Of a stretch of 33,459 nucleotides of DNA, positions 7,337-17,935 are shown piece by piece. The stretch spans positions 1 to 33,459 of the forward strand of contig SFNM01000025.1 in assembly GCA_004552725.1 (NCBI GenBank), read 5' to 3'. The position numbers and the translations under genes are program-made. The notes under the pieces are model-generated. The model was given only the letters and a program-made list of their open reading frames with translations. It ran no database searches and was not told where the DNA came from. The stretch is from Bacteroidales bacterium (GTDB lineage Bacteria; Bacteroidota; Bacteroidia; Bacteroidales; Muribaculaceae). Every line of letters begins with the position of its first letter. Position 1 is the stretch's first letter.

Positions 7337-10300
7337 TTACTTGCCGTCGATTTGGCGCAAAAGAGCCTCTACTGCGGCTTCGATTTGGGCATCGCGGCCG
7401 GCGGCCTCTTCTGCCGGGTCGTTCGACACTTGAATGTCGGGGTTGAGTTGTTGATTTTCAAGGAACGAGCCATCGGGCAGGTGATAACCGATTACGGGAA
7501 TACCGAAATAGAGCGTGCGGTCCTGCAATGTCACCCAGTTCACAGAAGTCATTGTGCCCGGTACCGGCATTCCGACCAATTGGCCGATGCCGCAGTGCTT
7601 GTAAACCCACGGAGTGCCATGTGCATTGGAATAGCAAGCCTCGTTCATCACCATGATTGAGGGCTTGTTCCAGCGACGCGATGGCATATTACAAGTTTGG
7701 TGGCCGCGGATTTCTTGCACAAAATATTGTTGGCCGGAGAGCAACACTTCGATGTCTTCGTGCAAACGACCACCGCCATTCCAACGAATATCGATTACCA
7801 CACCTTCGCGGTTGTTGAATTTACCGAGTAGCGCGGAATAAACGGTGCGGAAGGCTTCATCATCCATTTGGGGAATATGCACATATCCGAGGCGACCGCC
7901 CGAGAGCGAGTCGACGAGGGCTTCGCGCGAGCGTACCCAGCGCTTGTAGAGCAGTTCGCCACGATCGCTGCGCGAAATGGGTTTGATGACCTCTTCCCAG
8001 CGTTCGCCGGTGGCGGGGTTGAGCAGGCCGATGAGAGTGCGTTTACCCACCAAGTCGGTAAGCAGTTGCGACGAGCTTTCAGCGTTGGTGATTTCCTTGC
8101 CGTTGATTGTGCAAACCACGGTGCCGACAGCCACCTTCGACTTAGCGTTGTCGAAGGGCGAGTTGGCCACCACTTCAGCCACGCGAAGTCCTTGGCCGGC
8201 ATAGTTGAGGTCGTAGAGCAGACCGAGGTCGGCTGTTTCATCATCCTGACTCGAAGTCGGCGAGCGATAACCCGAGCCGGTGTGCGACACATTCAGTTCG
8301 CCCAAGAGTTCGGAGAGCATCTCGGAGAAGTCGTAGTTATTTGAGATGTGGGGAAGGAATTGGCGGTAGTGGTCGGTGAGTTTGGGCCAATCCACTCCGT
8401 GCATCGAAGCGAGGTAGAAGCGGGCACCTTCTTCGCGCACTACATATTCATATTCGAAGGCGCGTTCGGCAGCGAGGTCGAGGGTCATTTCGCCATCGTA
8501 GGAAATCGGAGTAAGTTTGCCCGAACTTGCATCTAATTTGCGCATTGTCGAGCCGAGCAAGAACATTTTCTTGCCGTCGGCAGAAGTTTGTATCGATGAG
8601 GCACGAGCCACTTTCGACAACATTTGATGTTCTTCCTCTTCGAAATCAATCTTCCAAAGGTGGCGTCCGTTGGGGTCATCAGCCACATAATACAATGCAG
8701 AGCCATCGGCTGTGAGCATTGCATCTACGATGTCGATGCTTTGCGGAGTGAGGCGCGCGGTGCGAAGTTCCAAGTTAGTAAGATCAACATTGATAGGTTG
8801 TTCTTCCTCGTCGTCCTTTTTCTCTTTCTCGGGCAGCAGTTCACGCTCTTCTTTAGAAAGTTGGAACTCATCGTATGCTTCGGGGTCGAGGAATGTAATC
8901 ATCACGTCGTAGAGCGAACCCCACGATGCGTGGTTGCGCATACCAAAGCGCTCGGAAGCAAAGATAATGGCACGACCGCCGAGCACCCAGCGAGGGTTGG
9001 AGTCGAAATAGCCGGAATTGGTCACATTAGTGATTTCACCGGTCTCTACGTCGAGGATGGCTACATCGTCGTAAGGCTCGTGCATCGGGGGAGTGATGGT
9101 GAGCGCCATGCGCTTGCTGTCGGGCGACCATTGGTAATACACACCACCGTGCAACTGAGGATTGAGGTCGGGCGAAGTTAGTTTGCGAACCTTGCCCGAT
9201 TTCAAATCCATTACTGCAATGATTTGACGATCGAGCACAAAACCGAGGTACTTGCCGTCGGGCGATACCTGCGGGATGGCGCGTTCGTGCTTATCAGTGT
9301 CGAACACTCGTTCTTCCTTGATAAGGGTGGCATACACAAAGTCTTTATCTTCTTCGCGAGGCATGGTGGCCTTGTAGATATTGTAGCGACCATCGCGCTG
9401 AGAAGTGTAATAGAGAGTTTTACCATCCGGTGCCCAGCAGGGGTCTTCTTCGGCTTCGGCTGTAGAAGTGATGCGACGGGTGGTGTCATACTCCACTGAT
9501 GTTACAAACACTTCGCCACGATATACGAAAGCAATGCTCTTGCCATCGGGGCTAACGGCACATTCCGATGCACCGTTGGTCACCGACATCTTGCGCATCT
9601 CGTTCTCGGCATAGTCGGTCACTTCCACCGCTACTTTCACAGGCTTGCCACCCGGGTTGAGGGTGTAGATGCTGCTCGGTGTACGTTCGCTCAGGAAGTA
9701 GAACTTATCGCCTGCAGCCACCGGCGAAAGGTTCTCGCCGGGACAGTTGGTAAGGTTGGTATGGCGACCGGTTTTGGCATCATACAACCAAATATCGCGA
9801 GTCACCGACGAAGTGTGATGCTTGCGGAAGTTGTTCTCCATACCCTTTTGGTCTTGGTAGAGGAACGAGCGGCCATCAGCCAGGTAACTGATGCAGAAAG
9901 CAGGCGAAGACAGCACTTGCAAGGCAGCACCGCCGGCAGCCGGCACGCTGTATAACTCCGTAAGACGTCCGGTCGGGAACGAAGCGCTGCTCACAGGGTC
10001 TTGGATAGCGGCGGAGAAGAGCACGTTGGCGCCGTCGGGGGTGAATGTCTCCGGCACCTCGTTCACCGAAGTATATGTGAGACGAGTAGCCGCGCCGCCA
10101 CGGGCGCCGATAATATATACGTCGAAATAGCCGTGTTCATCGCTTGAATAGGCGATTGAGCGCGAGTCGGGACTCCACACCGGAGTCTGCTCATAGTAGT
10201 TGGTAGCAGTGAGGCGAGTGGCTGAGCCGCCGGTAGCGGGCACGGTGTACAAATCGCCACGGTAACAAAATGCGATGGTGGAGCCGTCGGGTGAAATTTT

Positions 10301-10381
10301 CACATCGCGCATCCACAGCGGTGTGATGGCCGCCGCCGTAAGCGGTAGCGCCATCGCCAAGGAAAGTACGATTTTCTTCAT
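7337..10381 (-). CDS. Secreted tricorn-like S41 serine protease
   Basis: This 1014-aa protein is a tricorn protease homolog. It begins with a signal peptide (MKKIVLSLAMALPLTAAA). A WD40/TolB-like beta-propeller region, with repeats of the form ISPDGSTIAF, WSPDSRSIAY and VSPDGKYLGF, fills roughly residues 25-640. An S41 C-terminal half with a PDZ domain follows. All likely catalytic residues are present: S699-H700 (NVSHTG), the nucleophile S918 (CYSNAHG) and E975 (FLENQQLNPDI). An acidic linker (KKDDEEEQ) breaks the propeller. In archaea tricorn trims oligopeptides in the cytosol; the signal peptide places this one in the periplasm, where it probably degrades peptides. It lies 26 bases downstream of sprA with no visible promoter, so it is probably co-transcribed with the secretion gene. 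Confidence 0.9.
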   Translation of the reverse strand: MKKIVLSLAMALPLTAAAITPLWMRDVKISPDGSTIAFCYRGDLYTVPATGGSATRLTATNYYEQTPVWSPDSRSIAYSSDEHGYFDVYIIGARGGAATRLTYTSVNEVPETFTPDGANVLFSAAIQDPVSSASFPTGRLTELYSVPAAGGAALQVLSSPAFCISYLADGRSFLYQDQKGMENNFRKHHTSSVTRDIWLYDAKTGRHTNLTNCPGENLSPVAAGDKFYFLSERTPSSIYTLNPGGKPVKVAVEVTDYAENEMRKMSVTNGASECAVSPDGKSIAFVYRGEVFVTSVEYDTTRRITSTAEAEEDPCWAPDGKTLYYTSQRDGRYNIYKATMPREEDKDFVYATLIKEERVFDTDKHERAIPQVSPDGKYLGFVLDRQIIAVMDLKSGKVRKLTSPDLNPQLHGGVYYQWSPDSKRMALTITPPMHEPYDDVAILDVETGEITNVTNSGYFDSNPRWVLGGRAIIFASERFGMRNHASWGSLYDVMITFLDPEAYDEFQLSKEERELLPEKEKKDDEEEQPINVDLTNLELRTARLTPQSIDIVDAMLTADGSALYYVADDPNGRHLWKIDFEEEEHQMLSKVARASSIQTSADGKKMFLLGSTMRKLDASSGKLTPISYDGEMTLDLAAERAFEYEYVVREEGARFYLASMHGVDWPKLTDHYRQFLPHISNNYDFSEMLSELLGELNVSHTGSGYRSPTSSQDDETADLGLLYDLNYAGQGLRVAEVVANSPFDNAKSKVAVGTVVCTINGKEITNAESSSQLLTDLVGKRTLIGLLNPATGERWEEVIKPISRSDRGELLYKRWVRSREALVDSLSGGRLGYVHIPQMDDEAFRTVYSALLGKFNNREGVVIDIRWNGGGRLHEDIEVLLSGQQYFVQEIRGHQTCNMPSRRWNKPSIMVMNEACYSNAHGTPWVYKHCGIGQLVGMPVPGTMTSVNWVTLQDRTLYFGIPVIGYHLPDGSFLENQQLNPDIQVSNDPAEEAAGRDAQIEAAVEALLRQIDGK

Positions 10382-10407
10382 AGTCAGTTATAGTGTTAGG
10401 TTGTAGA

Positions 10408-13400
10408 TTATCGAGCCAGGTTGATATTGAGGCTGATGCCGTAGGAGGAGTTGGTGGTCGGATACGATGAGGTGGTCACGATGGGCTTGTTGACCTGATG
10501 GTCGAAGTAAGCCGACAAGGTCACATTCTTGCTCATCACATAAGAGGCTGTGAAATTAATATTCCACGTATTGGAGCCGGAGGTCGGCTGCGAGTAGTTC
10601 TCGGCAATCTTGCGTATCAACGACTTATTGTTTTGCACACCGATTTCGGCATTAAGGGTGAGGTCGTTGGAGACACCGCGTTGCGAGCCACGCATCTTCA
10701 GCACGGTGTTGAAGTTCACGATTTTGTAGCCCATACCAAATTTCAGACCCTTTGTGGAGGCTTCGACGATTTGTCCGGCAGAGGAGTTGAGGGTCAATGT
10801 GCGTTGGTCGCGATATTCAGCCGAGAATTGCAGTTCATTTTTCAATGTGAAGTTCACACCTATCAGCGGAGCGAATTTTTCGGTCAAGGTCACTGAGGAG
10901 ATGTTGAATGGCGAGGAGGGCACAGGACGCTGAGTTTGTTCGTCGAGGGTGAAACCGCGGTCGGTGCCACCGTCAAGGCTTACCCAGTTGAGGTATGACG
11001 AGTACGAGCCCACCGAGTAGGTGCATTGATAAGCGTGCGTCACGGTGAACGTCTTGAAGATTTCGCGCATGTTGCCCATGTTGATGAAGCCGTCGTAGGT
11101 GATGCGCCAGTTGGGGCGCACCGCACTGAACGAGGGGAAGGGCGAGAGCCATTGCTTGCTCGGCTTCGACCCTGTGTATGCCGCCATAAATGCCGGAATA
11201 AGCACATCGGGCGAGGTTGCAGGCACGGCACCCACTTCGGGGTCGAACGGCAAACCGGCTTGAGCCGTACCGGAGATAAATCCGGCATCGGGATAGGTTG
11301 TGCCCAAGTATTGTTGTTCTACGCGATCTCGCACCTGCGGTATGTAGTCCAAGAAATTGGAGAACGCATCGGAGGCATAGCCATCATCAGCCGAAGAACC
11401 TTTCAGCGCAGTGCCAATGGCGCAAGCGGTCATGGTAAATGTGCCGCTATAGGTGGTCGGAGCGGAGTCGTACATAAATTGCACTTGCGAAGTGCGGTTG
11501 TCGGTGCGGTTCCAAGTCAATTGCACTTTGAAGCCTTTGAAGAACTCGAAATTGGCTTCGAGGTTGATTTCCTTGGTGCGCGAGAACACGGCGGGCGATG
11601 TCTGGCCGTCGTCGGTCATGAGCCAACCTCGGTCGAGGGCTTTCTGTAGGTATGATTCGCCTTCGAAACCAAAAGCAAAACCCAAACCCGGCGCCATCGG
11701 CCCGTAATTATTCGTTTGGCCGAAAATGTCGCCAATCTCAGGTATAAACAGAGGCAGAGATGCGGTGTGAGTATTGCGAATCTTCAGCGAAATGTTGCGC
11801 GGCGAGATGAGGAAGCGCAGTGCATACTGACCCACATCGGTCCATATCGACTTCTTCTCCTGCTCGGTCGACTCGGTAATCACAAACTTAATGGTGCGGT
11901 CGCCGTGAGTGAGCACTTCGATTGAGTTTTCATCCACCACTTTGAAGTCGATTTGCGCGGCTTGGCCGTTTTGCTCGGTACAGGTCACTTTCACCTTCTT
12001 GGTGCGCAAATTATGCTTGATAATCAACTGAGCGCTATCGGCCGGCAACTTGTATGAGCGTTCGAACTTGCGCTGACGCTGGCGTTGCTGCCCTTGCTGG
12101 TTGCCTTGACGCTGATTGGGGCGCTGGGTGGTGTTGGCGAAGCGCTTGGTCACTTCCTTGCAAATGGGTATCTTATTATATAAGGACTCGAAATTGATAC
12201 GCGCGTTCCAGTTCCACGCGCCCTGGTTGGCGATGGTGTTGCCCAAACTTTGGCCATCGATAGTGGCGCCGCGGTCCCAACGGTAAGTGCCGTTGTAGGA
12301 GACTTTACCGGTGAGGAAGTCGAGCACTGGGATTTTGTTGAAGGGCGCTGTATACTGTGCAGTGAAGGTTTGGTTATAGTTCCACGGCGTGCCGAACGAC
12401 AGGATGCTGTCCCACACCTTCTCTTTCCATTCGCGATATTCGTCGGGGAAGAGTTTTTTGTTCACCGCGCCCACAGGCTCTTCAATGCGGGCGGAGGTGT
12501 TGGATGCGAAGGTGAATTGCAGGTTCTTGGTGAGGTTCCAAGAGACGTTGAGTTGACGATCCCACAGGAAGTTCTTGCTCACCGACACAGGCAATTGGAA
12601 CATCACATCATTCTCCGAGCGCATCTGCTGCTCAAAGTAATAACGCGACATATTGGTGAGGAATTGGATGCTATTGGGCAGCCATTGTATCTCCAAATCT
12701 TTGAAGAATTTCAGGTTTTTATTTTTCGTTTTAAGCCAACCGAGAGGTTTGAGGCCGCGTATCATCGGCGAGTAAGAATATTGGAACGAACCTCGATAAT
12801 CGTTGGTGTATTCATATTCGATGCTGGGCTCGCTCTTGGTTTGCTTCGAGAAGGAGAAGTTGAAAGTGAAGTTGGCCGGATCCCACGGCATCGGATTTTT
12901 GCTCCGCACGCCAAAATTCAACCCCGAGATGGAGAAATTGCGCTGGGTGGTGCGTTCCACGGCATACGATTCAATGGAGTCGCGTTCGGCCTTGGTGCTG
13001 CACGCATCGAGTGCATCATCGAGCAATACGTCTTGGTCGAGCGGATTATATCGCGGTGTGATTGTTTCGCGCGACATAGAATAGTAAATTGGGGCACGCA
13101 AGTGCACTGCTTCGGGCAAGAAGCGACCCAAATCGGCTTGCACCGCGAAGTTATACTGCTCATAATCGTCCATGCGCCGCGAGTTGAGCCCCTGGTCCAC
13201 GGCGCCGAAGCCGGCGGTTTCCACGTGTGCACCGGCATTTATAGTGGCGATATCACTCATATTGAGGGTCACATTGGCCTTGCCGGCCCAGCCCCCATCT
13301 TGGTTGAAATCGGTCACTTTCAATTCATTCACCCACACCACACCGTCTTTCACCGTAGCCGAGTTGTTGCGCACACCGATGAGCAGCACGCGCACATCGC

Positions 13401-16400
13401 TCAGAGTAGGATTACCCATCACCGTGATAGTGTTGCGCTCATTGTCCGGGTCGCGTTGGCTATATCTGATTTGATAGCCGACCCCGGCTTCCTCATTGCG
13501 TTTGGCAGTGTTGCGTTGCAACTTGAGGTCGACAAAATTTTGCAAGTTGAGGTCGAGGAAGTTGTCCATCGGCCACACGCGAGCGCGGTCCGACGGGCTG
13601 TCGGAGTAATGGCCTTCCGGAGTGAGTGTCAGCGGTATTTCGTATTCATAATAGTTGTTTTTAACGTCAGAACCAAGGCGAATGAACACGCTCAAATCGC
13701 CCGAGCGGAGCGATGTCACGTCATCAATCAATTGTTCGGCGTGAGTCCACATCTGCAATCGCTTATAATTGCGCAAATCTTGCTGTGTGTTGCGATACAC
13801 ACCGCGAGCGTCGCCGGCTTGCAATCCGGTGACTTTCAGCGACATTGATTGCTCGTTGAGTTGCACAATCTGGCTCTGTCCGGGGTCGGTGATACGAGTC
13901 ACACCCGGTGGCAACACATAGTTCACGGGCTCGCGAGCCGCGTTCTCCTCAATATTCACCACCGACACATCGAGCGACCCTTCGGCCGGCGCATCACCGC
14001 GTGTATTGAGGTTGAAATCATATGGGCGCCATTCGCCGCGCACCAATTCCAACGTTGCGAAACGGATATGCACCGGATGGCGGAAGCCGGTGAGAAACAT
14101 TCGTGCAAAACGGATGGTTGAGAAGTCCTTGATATTACCTACCACCTTCTCGTAGTCTTTCAAAGGTATTTTGAATTGATACCATTCTACGGTGATGTTG
14201 CTATCGTTGCGGGCATGCACCACCGACACTTGCTTATTGGTGATATAGTTGCGACCAACCACGAAGTCCTCGGGACGTATCGACACGCGATATTGGAAGT
14301 AGCGCTCATATTCATTGAGCGTATTATCTTGGTTAATATCTTCCACATCGGGCGTGGCACGCGAAGTCTGATACAATTCATCGTTGACATCATCGGGCGA
14401 AAGCGAGTTGCCTTCCAAGCCATTATAACGTTTATAGCGGTCGAGGATGTTGACGCGCTGCTCGTCGTAGTCATAGCCGCGGTAGAAGTGGTAATTGTCC
14501 GAGGCCGGGTCGTTCAGCGGCGAATAGGGGTCCAATTCCATCTGCTCTATGGTAGCAGGCGACAGCACTTGGCGCAAACGGTTCAAAAAGTCGGAATATG
14601 ATTGATGGTTGAACTCGTCTTCCGTACTTAGACCGTTGAGACCCACGTCTTGGCGTAGTCGAGCACCCGACGCGTTATCAAATGAATAGGTGAGCGAGTT
14701 TTGTGTCGACACCCTACCCCAATTAGTCTCTTGCATATTGGTGTTGGAGCCATCGGCCGGCACGCCATTCTCATAACTCTTGAAACCATCTTTAAGAATA
14801 TCTTCGGAAATTTCACCGAAATTGATATACATATCGCCACCCTCAGTGTTAGGATTGTTCGGGTCCAAGAATGGACTCATCATCCAAAATTCCAAGTATT
14901 CGATATTAGACTGCTCGAAGTTGGTATTATCCATCTTGCGCATGATGCCACCCCAACGCTTTTCGGGGAACAACAACTTGCCTTCGGAATCAATGCGGTC
15001 GGCATCGAGGTTGTATGGGCCTCGCTCTTCGGGGTAGAACGATAGGTTGAGGGTTTGCACCGTGGACGACTCTCCGTATGAGAGTTCGCGCCCCGGGAAA
15101 ATTTCGTATGAGGTAACTTCGCGCACATACGGATGCGACAACTGCGACAGGTCGCTCTTGATATATCCGGGCGCAAGCGACGAATTGCGCGAGGTGAACA
15201 TTCGGTCAATGAAATACCAGTTGAGCAAAGCGCGATTATAGCCGTAGCGTACATCATTCGATAGCGACGCTTCGGGGAAGAGCGCGTCATCCGATGTGTC
15301 GTAAGGTGTCGATGCCAAATACCACGCGTATGGCGAGCGCAAATCAATGCCGGTTTGGGTGCTCTCAAAGTCGTCGACATACGACGAGCCGCGAGCCGAC
15401 CCCGACTTCTGACTCGCCGGCACCAATTGCGCGTACTCGGCTGTGAGGCTGATGCGCGATGGTTGGGTGGCATTCACCGTCGGTATCAAATTCAGCAAAT
15501 TGGTGAGCCACATAAACTCTTTATTATAACTGAGGTTAAACCCGAAGATACTATTATTGACAGTTTCGTCGCCTATCGACACTTTCTCGGTGAGTGCTTT
15601 TTCGGAGAAGTGCATAAAGGTGGCGCCTATATTGAGGTCGCGATTGAATTGGTATTGCACATCAAAGCCCACCAACGTTTTGCGCTGCATTGAGAATAGC
15701 GACTGATTTTCCAACCGCACGCTCACGCTCTGGCCGGAGTCGATTATCGATTGGTTGGTGATGGTCACTATACCCATGGCATAGTCGACCGTATAGTCGG
15801 AGTTCTCCACCAAAGTCACACCGCCGGCTGTAACCACCACCGACCCACGCGGCACATTCATCGCATTGAGTCGGATTTGCGACCCATTCGACGCTTGATA
15901 TTCGCCCGACAACACAAATTTGTTCTTATCAGCAAATTGGCGTGCAACCACCAACGTAGAGTCGTACAATTCTTTATATACAAATCGCTCTGCTTCGATA
16001 TCATTGCCAATTTGACGCCGCAAATGCTCGCCAAACGGCTCTACTACCGGGAATATCACCTTACCTTGCGCCGGAATGATGGTGTAGCCCTCGATGAAGT
16101 CGAAGATGCCGTCGGGGTTGGACTCGTTGTTGGAGTCGATGCGGTCGAGGTTCATCACCTGAAGCAGCGACTTGGTATTCAAACTCGGTGTGGGCAGATA
16201 ATAAATTTCCGTACCGGTAGTGTCGCTTAAGTATTTGATATTCAACTTAAACTTACTTTTCTGAACTTGGTAAGCGCCCAGCGAGTACACGTTTTTCATC
16301 ATCAAGTCCCACATCGGCTCGGCCGTATTCACCGTGGTGCTCTTCAGCATCTTCACATACAGTGATTGGTCGGTTTGGGCCACGTCCGATGAGAACTCGC

Positions 16401-17889
16401 CTACCTGGTACACTTGTCCGTGATAAGTGTACTCAAATGCCACTGCAAGCACCTCATCGGCATTCAACGCCGACTTCAACGAGATGTAACCCAAGGTGGA
16501 ATTGAGCGTATATTCGCTCGACGACAGCAATCGCGCACTTTCCACTTTCTCATAGTCAGCACCACCGCCAAAGCCAAATGCCGACAATGGTTCCAATGCT
16601 TGTGTCACATTATTTATATAGCGCGCATCGGGATATTGCTCTTTGAGGGTCGACAACTCATTGTTCGACATATTTGCCGGATTGTCCATGGCAAGATTTG
16701 GCTGCCAATAGTCGTTCGACAGCCGGCGGTTCTCGCCCAAGTCTTGCAATGCCACCAAGTTGCGCGCTTGCTCATACTTGCCGCTCTTGTTGGTCACCCA
16801 CACTTCGATGCGGGTAATCGACACGCCCGACGAAACATACGGCAACTTTGATGCAAACTCATCATAGTGGTCGCGAAAGAAGTGCGACAAGAAGTAGTGA
16901 CGATTTTGGTCGTATTGGTCCACATTCACGGTGAACTTGGTAGTTTGCGCCCCACCCTTGGCATTCACCGTTTGGCTCTCGGAATTTTGTTGCGAAATCA
17001 AACTGGTCACGGTCAATCGGCCGAACTGCAACTTGCTTTTGATGCCAAACAACGCCGCGCTACCTTGTATCAGCGACGACCCGGTGGTCATCGACACATT
17101 ACCGGCCTCGATACTTTGCACTATATCATCCTCCTTGCCCTCGTAGTTGAGTCGCAAGTTCTTGGAGTCGAAGTCGAAAGTCGCGTCGGTATTGTAGGTC
17201 ATATTGAAGTGCATACGGTCGCCCACCGAAGCATTAATGGTGGCTTGTATGCGCTGATCAAAATCGAAATAGGTCTTGCGGCGCGAATTAACCGACAGCG
17301 ACGGGTTGTCGGTGAAGTTGCTCTTCACGCCCATATTGATTTGTATCGACCCTTGGGTTTTAAGTTGCACTCCGCCCGGCCCGAATATTTTTTCCAGCGG
17401 CCCCAGCGCGAAGTTCATATCCAAAATGTTGAACGCGGATTTCTCCTTGTCGGTCACCAAAGCCAAATTGCGCTCGCGATAGTATTGCTGAAGCGATTGG
17501 CGCAACTGCCAGTTATTGTACTGCTCCTCGGTGAGCATAAATGGTGTGGAGATGTCGTAATCCCCAATCTTGGTGCGTATCACATAGCAACCGGTGGCCG
17601 GGTCGTACTCGGCTTGAGTAGTCACATTCTCCGGGTTGCGAAGGTCCACCGACGATGTCGAACCCATCAAGTCCTCATAACTCACCGGCACGGTATGCCG
17701 CACGTTAGGATACTCTGCCGAGTCTGATACCTGTGGCAACGTAGACGCCGGAGGAGGCGTAATCGTAGGTGTATAATACTGCCCCGAAGCGGGCAACAAG
17801 GTCGCCACAAACAACACACCAATCACCACCGCGGCCAACAACCGCAGCAGCTTCCTGCTTAATGGCATCTTTGTTGCTTGTTTCGACAT
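10408..17889 (-). CDS. sprA: Type IX secretion system outer-membrane translocon SprA (Sov)
   Basis: This 2493-aa protein matches SprA/Sov, the very large outer-membrane barrel through which type IX secretion substrates with C-terminal sorting domains leave the cell. The N-terminus has a basic stretch and a hydrophobic signal sequence (VVIGVLFVATLLPASGQ). A Pro-rich region comes next, followed by long beta-rich stretches with many aromatic-ended strands; the C-terminus ends in SYGISLNINLAR. The length is normal for the family. A strongly Gln/Arg-rich insertion lies near residue 1930 (QRPNQRQGNQQGQQRQRQRK). The gene follows ruvA, the known neighbour in many Bacteroidetes. No other type IX component and no obvious sorting-domain substrate is in this window. 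Confidence 0.93.
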   Translation of the reverse strand: MSKQATKMPLSRKLLRLLAAVVIGVLFVATLLPASGQYYTPTITPPPASTLPQVSDSAEYPNVRHTVPVSYEDLMGSTSSVDLRNPENVTTQAEYDPATGCYVIRTKIGDYDISTPFMLTEEQYNNWQLRQSLQQYYRERNLALVTDKEKSAFNILDMNFALGPLEKIFGPGGVQLKTQGSIQINMGVKSNFTDNPSLSVNSRRKTYFDFDQRIQATINASVGDRMHFNMTYNTDATFDFDSKNLRLNYEGKEDDIVQSIEAGNVSMTTGSSLIQGSAALFGIKSKLQFGRLTVTSLISQQNSESQTVNAKGGAQTTKFTVNVDQYDQNRHYFLSHFFRDHYDEFASKLPYVSSGVSITRIEVWVTNKSGKYEQARNLVALQDLGENRRLSNDYWQPNLAMDNPANMSNNELSTLKEQYPDARYINNVTQALEPLSAFGFGGGADYEKVESARLLSSSEYTLNSTLGYISLKSALNADEVLAVAFEYTYHGQVYQVGEFSSDVAQTDQSLYVKMLKSTTVNTAEPMWDLMMKNVYSLGAYQVQKSKFKLNIKYLSDTTGTEIYYLPTPSLNTKSLLQVMNLDRIDSNNESNPDGIFDFIEGYTIIPAQGKVIFPVVEPFGEHLRRQIGNDIEAERFVYKELYDSTLVVARQFADKNKFVLSGEYQASNGSQIRLNAMNVPRGSVVVTAGGVTLVENSDYTVDYAMGIVTITNQSIIDSGQSVSVRLENQSLFSMQRKTLVGFDVQYQFNRDLNIGATFMHFSEKALTEKVSIGDETVNNSIFGFNLSYNKEFMWLTNLLNLIPTVNATQPSRISLTAEYAQLVPASQKSGSARGSSYVDDFESTQTGIDLRSPYAWYLASTPYDTSDDALFPEASLSNDVRYGYNRALLNWYFIDRMFTSRNSSLAPGYIKSDLSQLSHPYVREVTSYEIFPGRELSYGESSTVQTLNLSFYPEERGPYNLDADRIDSEGKLLFPEKRWGGIMRKMDNTNFEQSNIEYLEFWMMSPFLDPNNPNTEGGDMYINFGEISEDILKDGFKSYENGVPADGSNTNMQETNWGRVSTQNSLTYSFDNASGARLRQDVGLNGLSTEDEFNHQSYSDFLNRLRQVLSPATIEQMELDPYSPLNDPASDNYHFYRGYDYDEQRVNILDRYKRYNGLEGNSLSPDDVNDELYQTSRATPDVEDINQDNTLNEYERYFQYRVSIRPEDFVVGRNYITNKQVSVVHARNDSNITVEWYQFKIPLKDYEKVVGNIKDFSTIRFARMFLTGFRHPVHIRFATLELVRGEWRPYDFNLNTRGDAPAEGSLDVSVVNIEENAAREPVNYVLPPGVTRITDPGQSQIVQLNEQSMSLKVTGLQAGDARGVYRNTQQDLRNYKRLQMWTHAEQLIDDVTSLRSGDLSVFIRLGSDVKNNYYEYEIPLTLTPEGHYSDSPSDRARVWPMDNFLDLNLQNFVDLKLQRNTAKRNEEAGVGYQIRYSQRDPDNERNTITVMGNPTLSDVRVLLIGVRNNSATVKDGVVWVNELKVTDFNQDGGWAGKANVTLNMSDIATINAGAHVETAGFGAVDQGLNSRRMDDYEQYNFAVQADLGRFLPEAVHLRAPIYYSMSRETITPRYNPLDQDVLLDDALDACSTKAERDSIESYAVERTTQRNFSISGLNFGVRSKNPMPWDPANFTFNFSFSKQTKSEPSIEYEYTNDYRGSFQYSYSPMIRGLKPLGWLKTKNKNLKFFKDLEIQWLPNSIQFLTNMSRYYFEQQMRSENDVMFQLPVSVSKNFLWDRQLNVSWNLTKNLQFTFASNTSARIEEPVGAVNKKLFPDEYREWKEKVWDSILSFGTPWNYNQTFTAQYTAPFNKIPVLDFLTGKVSYNGTYRWDRGATIDGQSLGNTIANQGAWNWNARINFESLYNKIPICKEVTKRFANTTQRPNQRQGNQQGQQRQRQRKFERSYKLPADSAQLIIKHNLRTKKVKVTCTEQNGQAAQIDFKVVDENSIEVLTHGDRTIKFVITESTEQEKKSIWTDVGQYALRFLISPRNISLKIRNTHTASLPLFIPEIGDIFGQTNNYGPMAPGLGFAFGFEGESYLQKALDRGWLMTDDGQTSPAVFSRTKEINLEANFEFFKGFKVQLTWNRTDNRTSQVQFMYDSAPTTYSGTFTMTACAIGTALKGSSADDGYASDAFSNFLDYIPQVRDRVEQQYLGTTYPDAGFISGTAQAGLPFDPEVGAVPATSPDVLIPAFMAAYTGSKPSKQWLSPFPSFSAVRPNWRITYDGFINMGNMREIFKTFTVTHAYQCTYSVGSYSSYLNWVSLDGGTDRGFTLDEQTQRPVPSSPFNISSVTLTEKFAPLIGVNFTLKNELQFSAEYRDQRTLTLNSSAGQIVEASTKGLKFGMGYKIVNFNTVLKMRGSQRGVSNDLTLNAEIGVQNNKSLIRKIAENYSQPTSGSNTWNINFTASYVMSKNVTLSAYFDHQVNKPIVTTSSYPTTNSSYGISLNINLAR

Positions 17890-17935
17890 CTACGATACAA
17901 ATTGCCGTCCGACAATATTATCACCGGAAGGAGTA

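Noticed and set aside
12250..13848. 532-codon open frame opposite sprA
   Set aside because: It is an antisense shadow of the sprA barrel; the product is His/Arg/Ile-rich without any recognisable domain.
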